A stretch of 64,000 bases of DNA from Oscheius dolichura (lineage: Eukaryota > Nematoda > Chromadorea > Rhabditida > Rhabditidae): NCBI GenBank assembly GCA_932521035.1, contig OW051496.1:6076001-6140000 (forward strand), written 5' to 3'. The translations under genes and the position numbers were made by a program. The notes under the pieces are model-generated. The model was not told the origin of the DNA and made no database searches. It saw only the letters and a program-made list of their open reading frames with translations. Below, piece after piece: positions 11,101 through 22,829 of the stretch. Numbering within the stretch: the stretch's first letter is position 1; every line of letters starts with the position of its first letter.

Positions 11101-12791
11101 TCTACCCTGGCTCGTGACGAAGTTCCTCAGGGTCTCTTCCGCCTGGCCGGCCAATGCCTCGGGCACGAGGTCCGGCAGCGGGGCCAACATCATCCTCGAA
11201 CTGATCCACACAGTATCGGGCCCACTTCCATACGTGGCCTAAAGGGAGTTCATAGAAGAAGGAGGGCCGGATGCTACCTGGACAGTCTGTACCACTGCGG
11301 CTGACCGATCTTTTATCTGCTTGAACAAGTTCAATCCTTGTCCTTTGAGTGCCCCAAACATGGCTGAAACATCGGGGGAGGCCTAGGAGGAGAGGGTAAG
11401 GACAGTATAGAAAGAAGGAACCTCTTGTCGAACAGAACGAGGGGGGCCTTCTCTCTCAGGGGCCACTCTGTCGCTCGGAGGGTTGAGGACTGCCAGACCG
11501 GGAACAGCTTCGCCCGGGGCGATATCCATGGCGGCAGCAAGAGCCTCTGTCCGCTCGGCCAAATCAGCAATTGTTGGCCTGTCCATCGGATTAGGGCGGA
11601 GACACGACTCTGGCACGTTTCATCTTCAATAGAGAAAGGCAACTTACGGATCAGAGGAACAAACATCGTGTAGGTCTCATCCCCGACTGGAATGGAGTAT
11701 TTCGCATTAATTATCCTCAGTTTGGCAGAGTCTTCAAATGGATGGACCCGGTAGCAGAGATAAAACAAAACACAGCCTAGGGCCCAGACGTCTTGTTGAG
11801 GACCGACGGGCATGTTCATGTATTCGTCTGATATCTCTGGGGCTCGATACATTGGTGTTGTATTCCGTTGCATCTAAAGAGCCGTTTGAATGGAAAAGAC
11901 TACGGAAATGCCTCTTCTATAAGGGTAATCCTTTGAATACTGGACCAAGAGTCGTCCGGGTGGAATAAAGATCGCGTAGAACTGCCAAAATCACATAGCT
12001 TTACTATTCCTTGCCCATTAAATAACAAATTTTCAACCTAAATGGGCTATGTTTAGGCAGAGGAAGAGGTATACCTTGATATCTCTATGGGTTATTGGTT
12101 TTCCTCTACAGTGCATATGCTTGACGGCCCGACAGGCAGCATAAAAGATTCGGAGCACTTGGGTAGAAGATAAAGGTCCCATTTTCAACAGATCAATAAC
12201 TGAGCCACCTGTAACGATTCTTAAAATGTATATTCCACATTCAGACCTGTGCATAGTTCCATTAGAATCATAAACTCGGTTCCCCCGTTGGCTGCCCTCG
12301 TTTTTGCTGTATTATAATATCCTACAATATTGGGATGGCCACGTAACTGAAGTTGATGGTCATTTACAGAGGTTTAGATGAAAACTTCTTCCATGACGGC
12401 TATTTCATTGGAAAGCGCTGAAAGAGCATCCTTATCGTTAGCTATCTGCTGCTTCAGCGCATATGACCTGCCAGATTGATCTTGAGCTGCGAATACGAGA
12501 GCAAATCCTCCTGCAATACTCGGATGACTTTTTAACCCCATTTATGTGAATCTCAGAATCTCAATCTCAAGTATAAAGCTAACAAGGCCAAATTGTAAGT
12601 CAATTTACCTTCAGCAATGAGAGACTTAACACGAAGTTTTGTATCACCTATAAGTAACTCTTTTCCTATAAGTGGGTGAGCAGATCCATCATATATGCCT
12701 GTAGAATGATTATTTAAAATCAGCAGCTGTATAACTTACTGCCTCCTTCACCTTGTATTAAATACAGGGCGCCACGAAAAAAATTCGACAT
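8145..12791 (-). CDS. cyclin G-associated kinase (GAK), kinase-PTEN/C2-J-domain protein
   Basis: Clathrin-uncoating cofactor with an NAK-family kinase. Twenty-two exons from ATG 12789-12791: 12740-12791, 12609-12698, 12386-12510, 12247-12346, 12075-12208, 11912-12037, 11648-11873, 11422-11609, 11278-11382, 10978-11238, 10693-10944, 10499-10653, 10333-10453, 10167-10291, 9609-9742, 9348-9571, 9116-9305, 8945-9076, 8637-8905, 8497-8592, 8326-8454, 8145-8285; 1124 aa. Kinase residues: Lys near 67 (YALKQQ), THRDIK near 165, DFG near 183, RNTTPMYRAPEI. A PTEN-like domain follows whose CX5R loop is lost (VLYGLMPHCALLSAA), then C2 (about 553-700). A linker with DLLGLGE, DPFADLLGG and DLFGDF clathrin/AP-2-type motifs leads to a C-terminal J domain with HPD. 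The exon 6/7 intron appears to be GC-AG. The 424-bp intron 9743-10166 is the longest. The 3' end was homogenised with the next gene. Confidence 0.93.
8256..8875. repeat. 620-bp stretch identical to 13147-13766 (copy in GAK)
   Basis: Base-by-base reading finds no difference from 13147-13766 (offset 4891), covering parts of five exons and all three complete introns between them. Outside the tract the genes diverge at once on the 5' side, and after a single base on the 3' side, where scattered mismatches begin. Confidence 0.93.
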
Positions 12792-13044
12792 GCCTAAAAG
12801 AAACACGTAGACGATGTATTGCAAATCGCTATTCTATATTGACAGGTAAAAATTTGTTCGGAGAAGGTACGAACTAGTAAAGAACAGCTAGGGCTCCAGC
12901 AGAATTCGTGCAAATTCAGCAATTCAGGCAAAGAAAAATTGACGGATAATTTACCGACTCAAAAACACTATTCAATAATGATGTTAAAGCTTCATGTACA
13001 CGATTGATTTGATTTACAACGTAGAAAAATGGAATAGATACAGT
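12792..13044 (-). promoter_or_regulatory. intercistronic gap auxilin-like to GAK
   Basis: 253 bp between the stop of the auxilin-like gene and the GAK ATG. On the minus strand it ends with TTTCTTTTAG two bases before the ATG, a likely trans-splice acceptor. This spacing suits a downstream operon gene; expression data would be needed. Confidence 0.4.
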
Positions 13045-14210
13045 CTAATTTTCGTTGTGAATTACCCAGGCGATATTTAGTTGAGTGAAAATAGCACGAG
13101 CGAGCTCTTCGTGTGAAGTTCCAGTTTGTTTGTCGGGATGGACGAGCAAGCAGGCTTTTCGATACCATTTTTTGATCTATAAATCAATAGAGATAAACAT
13201 GAAAGGTAAAAGCTACTTGTGAAGACTGAAGCAATTCAGCCATAGAAGGCTGTTGCCATTTGTCCGCCCCTTCCCAAAGAACGTCGTTCAAAGAGCCTAA
13301 TAGAGCACGGATATTCTTCTCTTTGCCCTTTGTCCAATCTCGCATCTAAAAGACGTACTTGTGAACCGGAAAGAGGAAGCAGTATACCTTAATTTGTACA
13401 GGATCCATTGTCTTGACTTCTTCAGCGCGTTGTAGGTCAGCCATCGATTTTGGAGTGCCAGCAAATGAAGAAGTTGAAAAGCCCTGCAGACGGTCATTTC
13501 AAAAATTCTAATTTGAGCACCACTCACATGACCAGAAAGAAGATCTTCGAAAGCATTTGGCGTAACTTTTGATTTAGCCGAAGTGTTGCTGCTATTGAGA
13601 GAATCAAAAGCAGCCCGGCTGTAGTTTGGCCGAGATTGCTTCGGCGTGTTAACCGCACTGCTTCCTCCCGAATTTGGATTGCTGCGAGCTGTACTGTTCA
13701 TAAATTCCGCAAATGGGTCCAGCGAAGAGCCACCACTCTGGGCAAACGAGGGAGCCGAGACATTTCTCTGAGGTGTCATGTAAGAATAAGAGGAACCTAA
13801 AGACATTGCATCAAAAGATAAGAAAAATTAGAAACTTAAAAACGAGTCTTCGAAGACATTTGAACTGATGAAGGAAGGTTGAGATTTTGTATTACTTTCA
13901 AAAGTTTCGTAGCTGAAATTCATGCTTGAATTTGAGGTTGATGGATCGGATGATTCGAGTTCTACTAAATATCTATTAAAAATATAAATTAAACCAACCA
14001 TCTTCGAAGTGAAGAAGGTCTATGAGATCCGCTTCAGCATACTTCAACTGCAAAAGAAAACTAAAGTTATCAATTATTTCAACAAAAACTGACGCTTTGC
14101 TTTTGCCGCGGTGGTGGTGGTCTAGGTGGCTTCACATTTTCCTTATTTTCTTCATATAAGCTTTCATTATGGAACAGTATTTTTCTCTTCAAATAATTTA
14201 ACGTTTTCAT
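13045..14210 (-). CDS. short auxilin-like J-domain protein without kinase
   Basis: Clathrin-uncoating cofactor candidate that stimulates Hsc70. Seven exons: 14094-14210, 13999-14047, 13836-13964, 13528-13796, 13388-13483, 13217-13345, 13045-13176; 306 aa. It starts at the ATG 14208-14210, preceded by a TTCTTCAG acceptor 25 bases upstream. The unique N terminus holds a proline run (PPRPPPPRQ) and an acidic DLIDLLHFEDVELE motif that could bind clathrin or AP-2. The middle (NVSAPSFAQSGGSSLDPFAE) and J domain are shared with GAK, with HPD in LLVHPDKQTG. Its C terminus, IAWVIHNEN, differs from GAK's LSWAAYEENPDI. Kinase, PTEN-like and C2 domains are absent. It lies 253 bp upstream of GAK on the same strand. 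Confidence 0.88.
13147..13766. repeat. 620-bp stretch identical to 8256-8875 (copy in auxilin-like gene)
   Basis: Partner of 8256-8875. It begins inside the last exon, just before the HPD codons, and ends within exon 4. See the GAK and auxilin-like genes. Confidence 0.93.
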
Positions 14211-14381
14211 TTTAATTCTTTTTTAGTAGAAGTGAACGCTGAAGAACAGTTACACAAAAAAGTAAAAATGGGTGTAACATACGATAATATTGTTATAAAA
14301 CAGAAATACAAGTCTAACAAAATGCGTACATATTTAATACTTCAAAAACAACAATAACAACCAATAACAAAATTAACAAAC
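14211..14381 (-). promoter_or_regulatory. intercistronic gap UTP18 to auxilin-like gene
   Basis: 171-bp AT-rich gap between the UTP18 stop and the next ATG on the same strand, with a TTCTTCAG acceptor near its end. It is compatible with an operon junction. Confidence 0.4.
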
Positions 14382-16665
14382 TCAATAATCATTGAAATGG
14401 CTGACGCGGTATAAGCGCAACCTTCCGTTCTGGCAGCCAACAGCAAGATATGCACTATGCGGAGAGAATTCTACGCTAGTTGCACATGGAATCTGCAAGC
14501 AAAATCATGATGCATAATAAAAGATACGAATGGATGGGTTGAAACACCCGCTGGTTTAAGCGATATTATACATTTGACTTGGGCTCAAACCCTACCCGTT
14601 TTGCACCGGCAATTGTTTCAAAAGTAAAGATTTGAAAAAAAAACATACCTTTTCAAACTGCTGTGGAAAGTTCGAAAATACCGTCTTACTACGCATATGA
14701 AACAGTTTTAATTGGTTTGGCTGAAACGGAGGTAAAAATATGATGGTAAAAGTTTACTTTTATCGAACTTCCAGCGGCAAGTATTTGTCCATCATGATTA
14801 AAAGCTAAAGAGTCGCAATTATTTACTACTGATCTGTTGACTGCAACGGGTTTTGGTTCGGAAGATATCCTGGCTTCAGATGTTTCGTAAATATTAACAA
14901 TTCCTGAATTAGATCTGAAGCAAAGCTCTGGTGTAAGAGACAAACTGACCCACAAGCCATGTAATATCCATCTTGGCTAAAAGTAATCTTTGTTCCATGA
15001 ATTGCACCTTCATCAATGAAAGAGTGTAGCGAACAAGAATTGCTTTGCCAATAATTAACTTGTCCATTTTCTAAGTACGGATACTAAAGTAGGCAATTCG
15101 AATTACCACATATTATCCATAGTTCAGTATTTGAGCCAGGTAGAAATGAAAGAGATGCTATTGGGGATTGGACTGATACAGTTTGAATATGTTCCATTGA
15201 CTGTAAATAAAAAATATATGCATAGGTTTAATCTCCAACCGCTGCTGAAATAAGGTGAATTTGATTACTATAACCAGCCATGGCTATGATTTTTCCGTCG
15301 GATGAAATTGCAAAATTGCGAGCTGACTGACGGCGAACCGCTTAAAATGAAATGTGAGAAGTTTATAACAAATCATTTACCTGCTGGTAACTGTAATTCG
15401 GTAATATTACCGCTAACAAAATTATAACGCATAAGATGCTCACTGCTTAATGCTCCACAAATAACACTATCAAATCCAGCAAAATCCATACTCTGTATAG
15501 GAAAACGCGTAAACCGAACTTTCTGTAGAAAATGCTCTTTCTTAGCATCACTGTCTACCTGTAACAACCAGTACATTTTTTGTCAGTTTTCTCACCTCAA
15601 ATAGTTTGACATTTCCTCCATGATCTGCGGTAATCAATACATTTTTAGTTTTGTGAAAATGAAGAGCCGAAATTTGTTTTCCATCATGATGGCCCACTGT
15701 GATTTCTGGCAAAAGAGTCGTTTGTATCACGCTTTTTGGTAGAAAATCACTCTTTACCGTATACCTGAAGAATACATTAGGAAAGATTAAAGGAGCTAAA
15801 TACTTTCCAGTTGTTCTGGTCATAATTTTTAGAGCAGCATTAACGTCATCATCGGATTCGTCTGCATCTAATGCTACTACCTTTTCTGAAAAAAAGCGAT
15901 TGAGATCGACAGAAATACGGCTAACTTTGTCCCGTTGCCCAAGTAGGAATCTTGCCGGCATTTTGGGTTCTAACGAAATGAGCTTTCAGGCGCTCTTGGT
16001 ATTCCTAAAAGACATCTAGAAGTGTGATTTAAGGGCCTACTCGTTTTCGTATTTTTTCGCTGCCATCTGTACTTTTTTTAAGAAAAACGGCACTTTTCTT
16101 TTTTGGAAGTTCAACATCTTCGTCTTCTAAATCGTCCTCATCTTCCCAAACAGCTTTTGACGACACTGAACTAGTAGCCTAAAAGTTCCTTTAGTTAAGA
16201 TACGTGGTTAGCAATAAGACATGTGTTGTTAGAATGAGTTAGAAAGACCACCTGTACGACATCGCTCTCATCGCCTGAATCTATCTCCTCGTCGCTGCTA
16301 TAGGCTCCAGAAGTTACACCGAACAGCTTCTTAGACAAAGCGGCATCCTCGGTTTCATCCAGGACCTCCTGCAACGTTAGAGATTGCCGAGGACCATTCA
16401 AAGAATTTTCTCCTCAAAACACATGTCGACAAAGAAGAAAAAAAAGGTTGTAGTGAAATTACGATAATCGATCTAGGCATGATCATCTTACTGTAAAAAA
16501 AATTCAATAAAGTCAATCTCTCGCAGGGATTCATAAAAAATCAAAGAATCATTTCATCGTAGCACTTGCGAACGATGACCGTTATGAATAAAAATGTATA
16601 CCCACCCAAGCTTTACGTTTTTGTGGCTGTTGTCGTGACGGGGATATTACTTCACTTTCACTCAT
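14382..16665 (-). CDS. UTP18 (WDR50), small-subunit processome WD40 protein
   Basis: Nucleolar WD40 protein of the UTPB module needed for 18S rRNA maturation. Thirteen exons: 16602-16665, 16252-16412, 16041-16178, 15926-16004, 15804-15885, 15596-15764, 15381-15558, 15240-15340, 15107-15200, 14950-15070, 14758-14914, 14649-14720, 14382-14492; 508 aa. The N terminus is acidic and lysine-rich (LTLQEVLDETEDAALSKKLF). TTGKYTVKSDFLPKSVI and the WD repeats follow, with ACGSNSGIVNIYE and TVFSNFP matching human UTP18, and the end VGCQNGRLRLYRVSHFNDY equals human GKALMYRLHHYSDF. The acceptor TTTATTTCAG lies just before the ATG. The 39-nt intron 15765-15803 is stop-free and in frame, so it is easy to miss. 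The auxilin-like gene starts 171 bp downstream. Confidence 0.93.
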
Positions 16666-17619
16666 TTGTGCTGAAATAAATATATGAAGAAGGACATAAT
16701 ACAAGAGCAAATAAAGAGAACTTTACAGAGATAATAAAATGAGAATAAAAAATGAAGCGAGAAATTGTCAATTGCCGTCATGGTCGAAATATGAACGCAG
16801 ACGAAGGTTTCATCCTATGGCCAAGTCAACCAAACCAAACCTAACTTTTACCATCTTTCCCTTTCACCAACACATGTGAGGAATACACTTGTCATATAGT
16901 CCATTTGGAACTGTGAAACCCGCGGAGTTCCAGGCTAGATACTGCTGCTTATGACATGACATTTCCATACCAAAAAAATATGCTACTGTTCAGATTTAGC
17001 TACAATCTGAATGTGTCACATTGTTCTTTGGTCCCAGTTCATCGAATCCCCCAAAAAACAACCAAAGGTGGCGCCACTTACAGTTGGCATTGAACACTTT
17101 GATACAGTGCCCAGCCAATGCCATTCTCCGCCTATCTTTTCATTGTTTTACTTCTCTCTATTGCAATAAGGCAAAACTTACTAATTATGCCGAAAGAAAA
17201 ACATTATTTTCTGTAGATAACGCCGTATTCGGTTTTCAAAGCGTCATATGTCCACAACAGACTATCCAGAACAGGACAGAGATATATATTATAGGGCGCT
17301 GCTCTTCTCTTGTCTACGTTACTCATTTTATTCCACCTTTTGTCCGCTGCTAATCACTTTTTGCATCGATATATTGAACATTCTATCTCTATCTGTGGCG
17401 CCATCCACAAAATCGTCCGATTACAGATAAAGGCTGGGCACGGGCGGCGCAGAATTTGTACAGCGGACTCGTAAACTTCTGAGACACCGCGGACCTGCTG
17501 CTTTACAGGTCATTCTTTTCTTTTTCATTTAGATCGTGTTACATGCAAATTAATTGAAGAAACCACTATACTGTTGACTTCTCTAATATAATTCTTTTCA
17601 GTTTGTTGGTGACTCGATC
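16666..17619. promoter_or_regulatory. divergent promoter region, UTP18 / HACD
   Basis: 954 bp between two divergent start codons. On the plus strand it ends with ATTCTTTTCAG, 18 bases before the HACD ATG, a likely trans-splice site. No supported gene inside; frames at 17021-17353 and 17248-17430 have no family resemblance. Confidence 0.5.
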
Positions 17620-18596
17620 ATGAAACCATCGCAGTTATATCTGTTTCTGTACAATGTGGTTCAAGTCTTAGGGTTAGCCTTTTTCTGCCTTTTCCTTTTT
17701 TTAAAATTAATTTTATTAGCATATTTATTATTTTTAGATGGGGGTATATTCTACTTCTAACCATTCGTGGTCTGTCAAACGGTCTCACTTTCCCGGAACT
17801 TTATAAAGCCGTAGAAACTCCGCTTAAAATCTTCCAAACCGCTGCTTTACTTGAGGTTAGAATTGTTTATTTGTAGGGCACCGGGAAGGGATAAAAATCA
17901 AGCAGATATTTTTATTATCTTTAGGTTTTGCACTCGGTTGTGGGATTAGTTCGATCACCGCTTGGAACGACTCTTATGCAAGTTACAAGCAGAGTTACAC
18001 TTGTTTGGCCGATTCTACATACCTGTGCTACAGTGAGTTTCGTCTATAAACATTTTAATTGGTTCATTCGGGTATTTAGAGTCGCGTTAGCCTGGGTGTA
18101 CCGCTTCTTTTAATAGCGTGGTCAGTAACTGAGGTCATCCGATATTCATTCTATGCCTTAGGCCTTTTCGGAGCAGTTCCTTATTTCCTTACATACCTGA
18201 GGTAATTCATTTCACTTTTTTATAATATACTTTTAGATACACTACGTTTATTGTCCTCTACCCAATGGGCGTCACTGGAGAACTTTTAACTCTCTTTGCT
18301 GCTCTCCCTGAGGTTGTTTTATTTTTCAACAATAAATGCCTGTCATTTCAGGTTGCACAGAAAAAACATTACACTCTTGAAATGCCTAATGTTGTCAATA
18401 TGGGTATTTCATTCTGGTGGGTGCTGATATTCGCTGCTATCTCCTATATCCCAGGTGATTCTTAATTTAAAATGTTTTCATTTTTTTTTCTCAAAATAAT
18501 CTGACTCTTCTAGGCTTCCCTCAGCTATACTTTTACATGTTTGCACAGCGAAGAAAAATAATCGGAGGAGAAATTTCAGACAAGAAGAAAAAATAA
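17620..18596 (+). CDS. very-long-chain 3-hydroxyacyl-CoA dehydratase (HACD/PTPLA)
   Basis: ER enzyme for the third step of very-long-chain fatty acid elongation. Seven exons: 17620-17672, 17738-17855, 17925-18032, 18080-18201, 18237-18312, 18352-18454, 18514-18596; 220 aa, as in HACD/Pas2. About six membrane segments are visible. The family signatures are present: VTEVIRYSFYALGL, and RYTTFIVLYPMGVTGELLT, which holds the catalytic Tyr and Glu spaced seven residues apart (Y-P-M-G-V-T-G-E, like Pas2 Y149/E156). The C terminus is a lysine-rich ER-retention-like tail (DKKKK). It converges on the chemoreceptor gene with only 44 bp between stop codons. Confidence 0.95.
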
Positions 18597-18640
18597 GTGA
18601 CATTTTGTCAGGTTTTAATTTACGAGTAAATTATTTATAT

Positions 18641-20041
18641 CTACTGGGAAGTACTTTGTGCTTTTTTCTGAGCGCTATACTCCGTAGCTTCATTTTGGCC
18701 CAATGTAGACCTCGCGGCATGCACTGGAGGTTTTCGACAACATAGAATGCGTTGAATTGCTTCATTATAAGGCTTGACGAAATATAATGTTACCAGAGGG
18801 CTGCATGCAGGGAAAAAGCTGAAATAATATTTTTAGAGGTCTAACATTTGCAATACCTGAATAGAACGTAGACGAGGTATTCGATAATAGTAAAATTTAT
18901 GAGTTCTAAATGGTAAAGTCCATATATTGTGATTGGTGGGAAGACAAAGAGTAGAGGCAAAGAAGCTTGTATAGTAAGAGCCTGAATAAGAAACCATGTT
19001 AGACACATTGAAAGGACAGCCTACTCTGATGAGTCGTTTATGTCCACGCACTGTGCTCTCCGTCATTGTCTGCAATTCCTGTGGCATTCATGTTGAGGCA
19101 GTATAACTCACCAATTTGCTTGACAACACGCTATGTGCTTTTCTGTAGAAATACATTACGAGGACATAGATGGGGAACATTGGCAGCACTATCGTAGCCA
19201 GGGTAATGCAAGTCAGGGGCTGTGCTTGCATGTTATTCCCACTAACGGGCCAGGCATCCAGCTTGTATTCCGGCTTATTCCGATGTAGATATTCCTTTAC
19301 CTGATCCGATGGAGCTTCAGAAAATATAAAGAGTATCTGAAGGGAACAAACGTTTTTTTAGAATAGATGAAACCAACATTTTGAGTGAGAGATATGGACC
19401 AAAGAGTGAGGCAAATACAGATGGCCGTTTGTGTCGTCGGTTGAGGACGAATAAGGACGAAATAGCGGTATCCAAAGGAGAGGGGGAACGACATGAACGT
19501 GTAGAAGATGGCATGAAGCTGAAAAACATGATTGTTATAGGTTTGAGGAGCGAGCACTTGAGTACTGTAGACGAAGTATCCGAATCCAGGAGGAAAAAAT
19601 CGGGCGACCCCCAGAGGAACGTAGGCAAAGGCCCATTTATTGGGGATAATCCTGCAAATATTTGATTTCTGATATTTGAGCCGGGAAATGATCAAAGTTG
19701 AAAATAAGGGGTTGATTGGATACTGTGTATGTGAGCCCCCACGCGGCCTGAAACGGACCTAATTTGACCGATGGTTGACGACAGAGTGAAGACGAACTCG
19801 GCAATGGCGACATTCAGCAAAAAGACCCTAAAAAGGGGAGATGTCTCCAGCGGGGGAGGGAGACTCACTTGTAGACACTCAGACTTTTGGGGGTCTTGGT
19901 CAGAATAAGGAAGATCAGAGTCAGGTTGGCCGGGATGCCCAGGGCCCCCGTGACGTAGAAGATGGACGAGGCCATGTAGTCGTAGCCGGTCCAGTGCTGC
20001 TCCTGTCTGGCGGGGACGACGTCGTCCGAGGAGAGGTTCAT
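18641..20041 (-). CDS. seven-TM chemoreceptor, Str superfamily (srd-like)
   Basis: Nematode odorant-type GPCR. Seven exons: 19869-20041, 19759-19827, 19378-19651, 19112-19336, 19025-19078, 18857-18981, 18641-18818; 365 aa. Residues 20-60 form TM1 (FYVTGALGIPANLTLIFLIL), followed by the N-x-A-I-A-E TM2 segment. TM3 ends in SFGYRYFVLIRP, the position of the YRY motif of Str receptors. TM6 reads LTIQASLPLLFVFPP and TM7 PACSPLVTLYFVKPYNEA, both typical of srd/str families. The 5' end looks GC-richer than the 3' end. Which subfamily it belongs to is inferred. Confidence 0.85.
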
Positions 20042-22829
20042 CCCTTTCTGGAGACAATCGGGTAGCTATATAATTGGCGAAGTGAGGAGATAAACAGAAG
20101 ACCAGGGAAATGCCAGGGATCAAGGGCCACTTGGAAATACAGAAAGGAGCAAGTGAAACAATTCAATTTGTGATCTTCCCCGTAATTTCAATTAGAAACA
20201 GAGGCATGATCCCATCTGGAGCGGGTGTTTCCGCAAAGTGTCCCCAATGAAATTATCTTGGAATGGCATGTATTGCAAAAGAAAAAGGCAGACAAGACGA
20301 GTAGGGGCCGGGTTGACCCTGGGAGGACGACGTCTGGACAGAGCCGGGGGACGATGACAAAATGTCTGATTGTGCCCGGTGAACTGAGGGTTACGAGCTA
20401 CCCATAAATCTGGGCGATTCCCGACCGGAGCTCAGAAAGGTCGGGGATAAGGGGAACTAATGAGAAGGGGTGGAGACGGCTCGGAGTAGTAGTAGAACAC
20501 GGGGACACCTGAAATCTCGGAAAAGAGCAGGGGCGGGTTAATGACATGGTCAGCCAGCCTCGGACAGGCAGACAACAATCTCCTCGCAATTAACTGTAAC
20601 CGGGCACTTTACTCGACACAATGACATAACACCCTCGTCTTACTGAAAGGGGGTTACCCGGGGAGGACGGCCTCTTCTAGGCTATGCTGCTGCCCCCTGC
20701 CTGTCTCCGTAGTGTCCTCCTCCTTTTCGAGAGGGGGAATCACTCCCGATCGAGGGGGATTACGACTTCGGCAATGTCCATTTTCCCTCCGTTGGGTGTC
20801 GTCCTTGACACGGAGGAGGATCACTTTCGAAGAGGACAGCATTCGCTTTTCGTGTTCTCTTTCTGGGCTAAATAAACACGGGAGGGAGCCGTCTTCACGA
20901 TGCCACGGGTGTGTCCCCTGGCTTTTTTCAATCAACCACCCGAGAGGGACCCGTTCGGATCCGATCCACAAAGGTACACATGTTCGCGAGACTTCTCACC
21001 CGTCTCGTTGCGTCGTCGATTGTAGGTGGACCCGTTAGCAAGCCGAGATAAGCCGAGTAGCCGCTTCTTCGTCATCGCTTACATCCGCTATTAGCTAATT
21101 TTATCCCCCATCTCGATCATTCTTTGACACTTTTTAACAGGCGTTACATTCCCTGGTTGGTATCCGAGAGGAAATACCAAACAGTCTACCCTGTCCTCCT
21201 CTTCTCCCGGAGGATAGGATGATGCGGTCTAGTAGAGGCTTCTATAGAGAGAGATTGGCCCGGCAGACAGATCAGAGAGGGAGACACTCCCTTCCAGTAA
21301 ATTGCCTCCTCCTCCTGAGCCCCCTGCCCCCAGATTCCTTGCGGGTCACCGCGCCTCCCTGGGGGCGATCATCCCGAACCGGCCAGCCTCGTATTCAGAC
21401 CCCGCGTTTTTCTCGCGACCCTCCTCACCAGCTGCATCCAACTGTGTCAATCTCTTGATAGTCCGTTCTCCTTTCCGCTCCATCTCCCTCGTCGTCACCT
21501 CCTCCCCTTTCCATTTCACTGTCACACCTTTCCTCCTCCCGCCCGCCATCTCCTCCCTTTTCAAAATTTCTCGGCTTTTTGCAACGTAACACGACGAAGA
21601 TTAGATCTCTTGTAGCCGGGAGAGACCGTTGCCACCCGGTTCTATTCCGTCAAATCCGTCAATTATGTGCACTTAGGCGATCTCCTCCGGGGGGTTAATC
21701 TGGTCGATTTTCACTGGAAACGATCCTCTTGGACGGCACCCCGGAGTGCCCCCGTTGGGCCTTGATCCACTTCTTCCTCAAATCCTCTTAGACGTTGGCT
21801 CTCCTGAGGAAGGGATAGCTGTCTCCCCCTGGAACACTTCGCCCCTCAAGTACTGTTCGCCGTCATTCAGTTCACTGACCATTCCTTCTCCCGTCGTAAT
21901 CGCCCCTTCCATTGTTGCCAGTCTCGCCTCTGGCAGCTGTAATACTATTCTCCCTTTGAGACCCTGCTCGTAACTGTACTCGCCTGTTTGCAATACTTCG
22001 TCCTGGCCCACCCAGCAAGGGGCCACACCCCCTCCCTCCCTCCAGATGCCGTTTTCTGGGGCTGCCCGGAAGTTTGCCGGCGTCATTCTCCCGGAACGTC
22101 TGGGACAAGGCCAGGCCTTCCGTCTGGGAGCCGCCGTTGATCCAATCTTCGTTTCTTGACACTCTTCCAGCCATAAAACTGCCGTTATTCTCGCCTGGGG
22201 TGTCTATTCCGATCCATCCTGAGACGTGACGACGGAAGCAGGCGACTCGGGATGGATGGGGGGCTGTTAGCTGGGCTGCGGGATTCCGAAAAAGCAAAAA
22301 GGTTAGAGACGACCGGTAGGATTTCACTCCCGGCGCTTTCCCCTCTGACCTTTTCCTTTCACTTTATGAACATTTTCCGCCTTTCCCGTGACTTCTTGAC
22401 GAATTTCACAGGTACCACAAGTCCTAGAAGTGTCTTTTTTGCCCTCTTCAGTCCGACACAAACAGAGTTTTCCCCTTTCCTGCCCATCCTCCCTGCCCCA
22501 AAATGGCCGTTCCACTCCCGGAAACCGGTGGTTGTTGTTTCGGTTATTTATTTACCGGGCCGACTTTATGGAGGTGAGCCACTCGAGACTGACCGACCCC
22601 TTTTACTCCCCACACGATCCAGCCTCTTCCGCCGACATTTTGAACCTCGACCACTTTCTCCTCATAACAAAAACCACGCCATTGGTCGAACTAGTGAAAG
22701 TGTGTTGAGCCCCGTATTGTCCAACGGACAAGTTCCCGTCCAAAGATCCTTCCGGTCTCACATTTCCCTCGGATTTCTGCCGTCGCTGTCCTATCTCCTC
22801 CTTATAGCGTCTTCCCCTCCTGCCCCGTA
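20042..22829. promoter_or_regulatory. 2.8-kb divergent intergenic region
   Basis: Between the chemoreceptor start (minus) and the PAN/mucin start (plus). GC-rich, with several long but featureless open frames (20654-20971, 21302-21589, 22252-22830). I see no signal peptide, domain or spliced gene that I could defend. Confidence 0.5.

Noticed and set aside
8145..14210. One gene with two alternative 3' ends instead of two J-domain genes
   Set aside because: Each copy has its own start, unique N terminus, complete exon set and own stop codon; both models close to whole codons.
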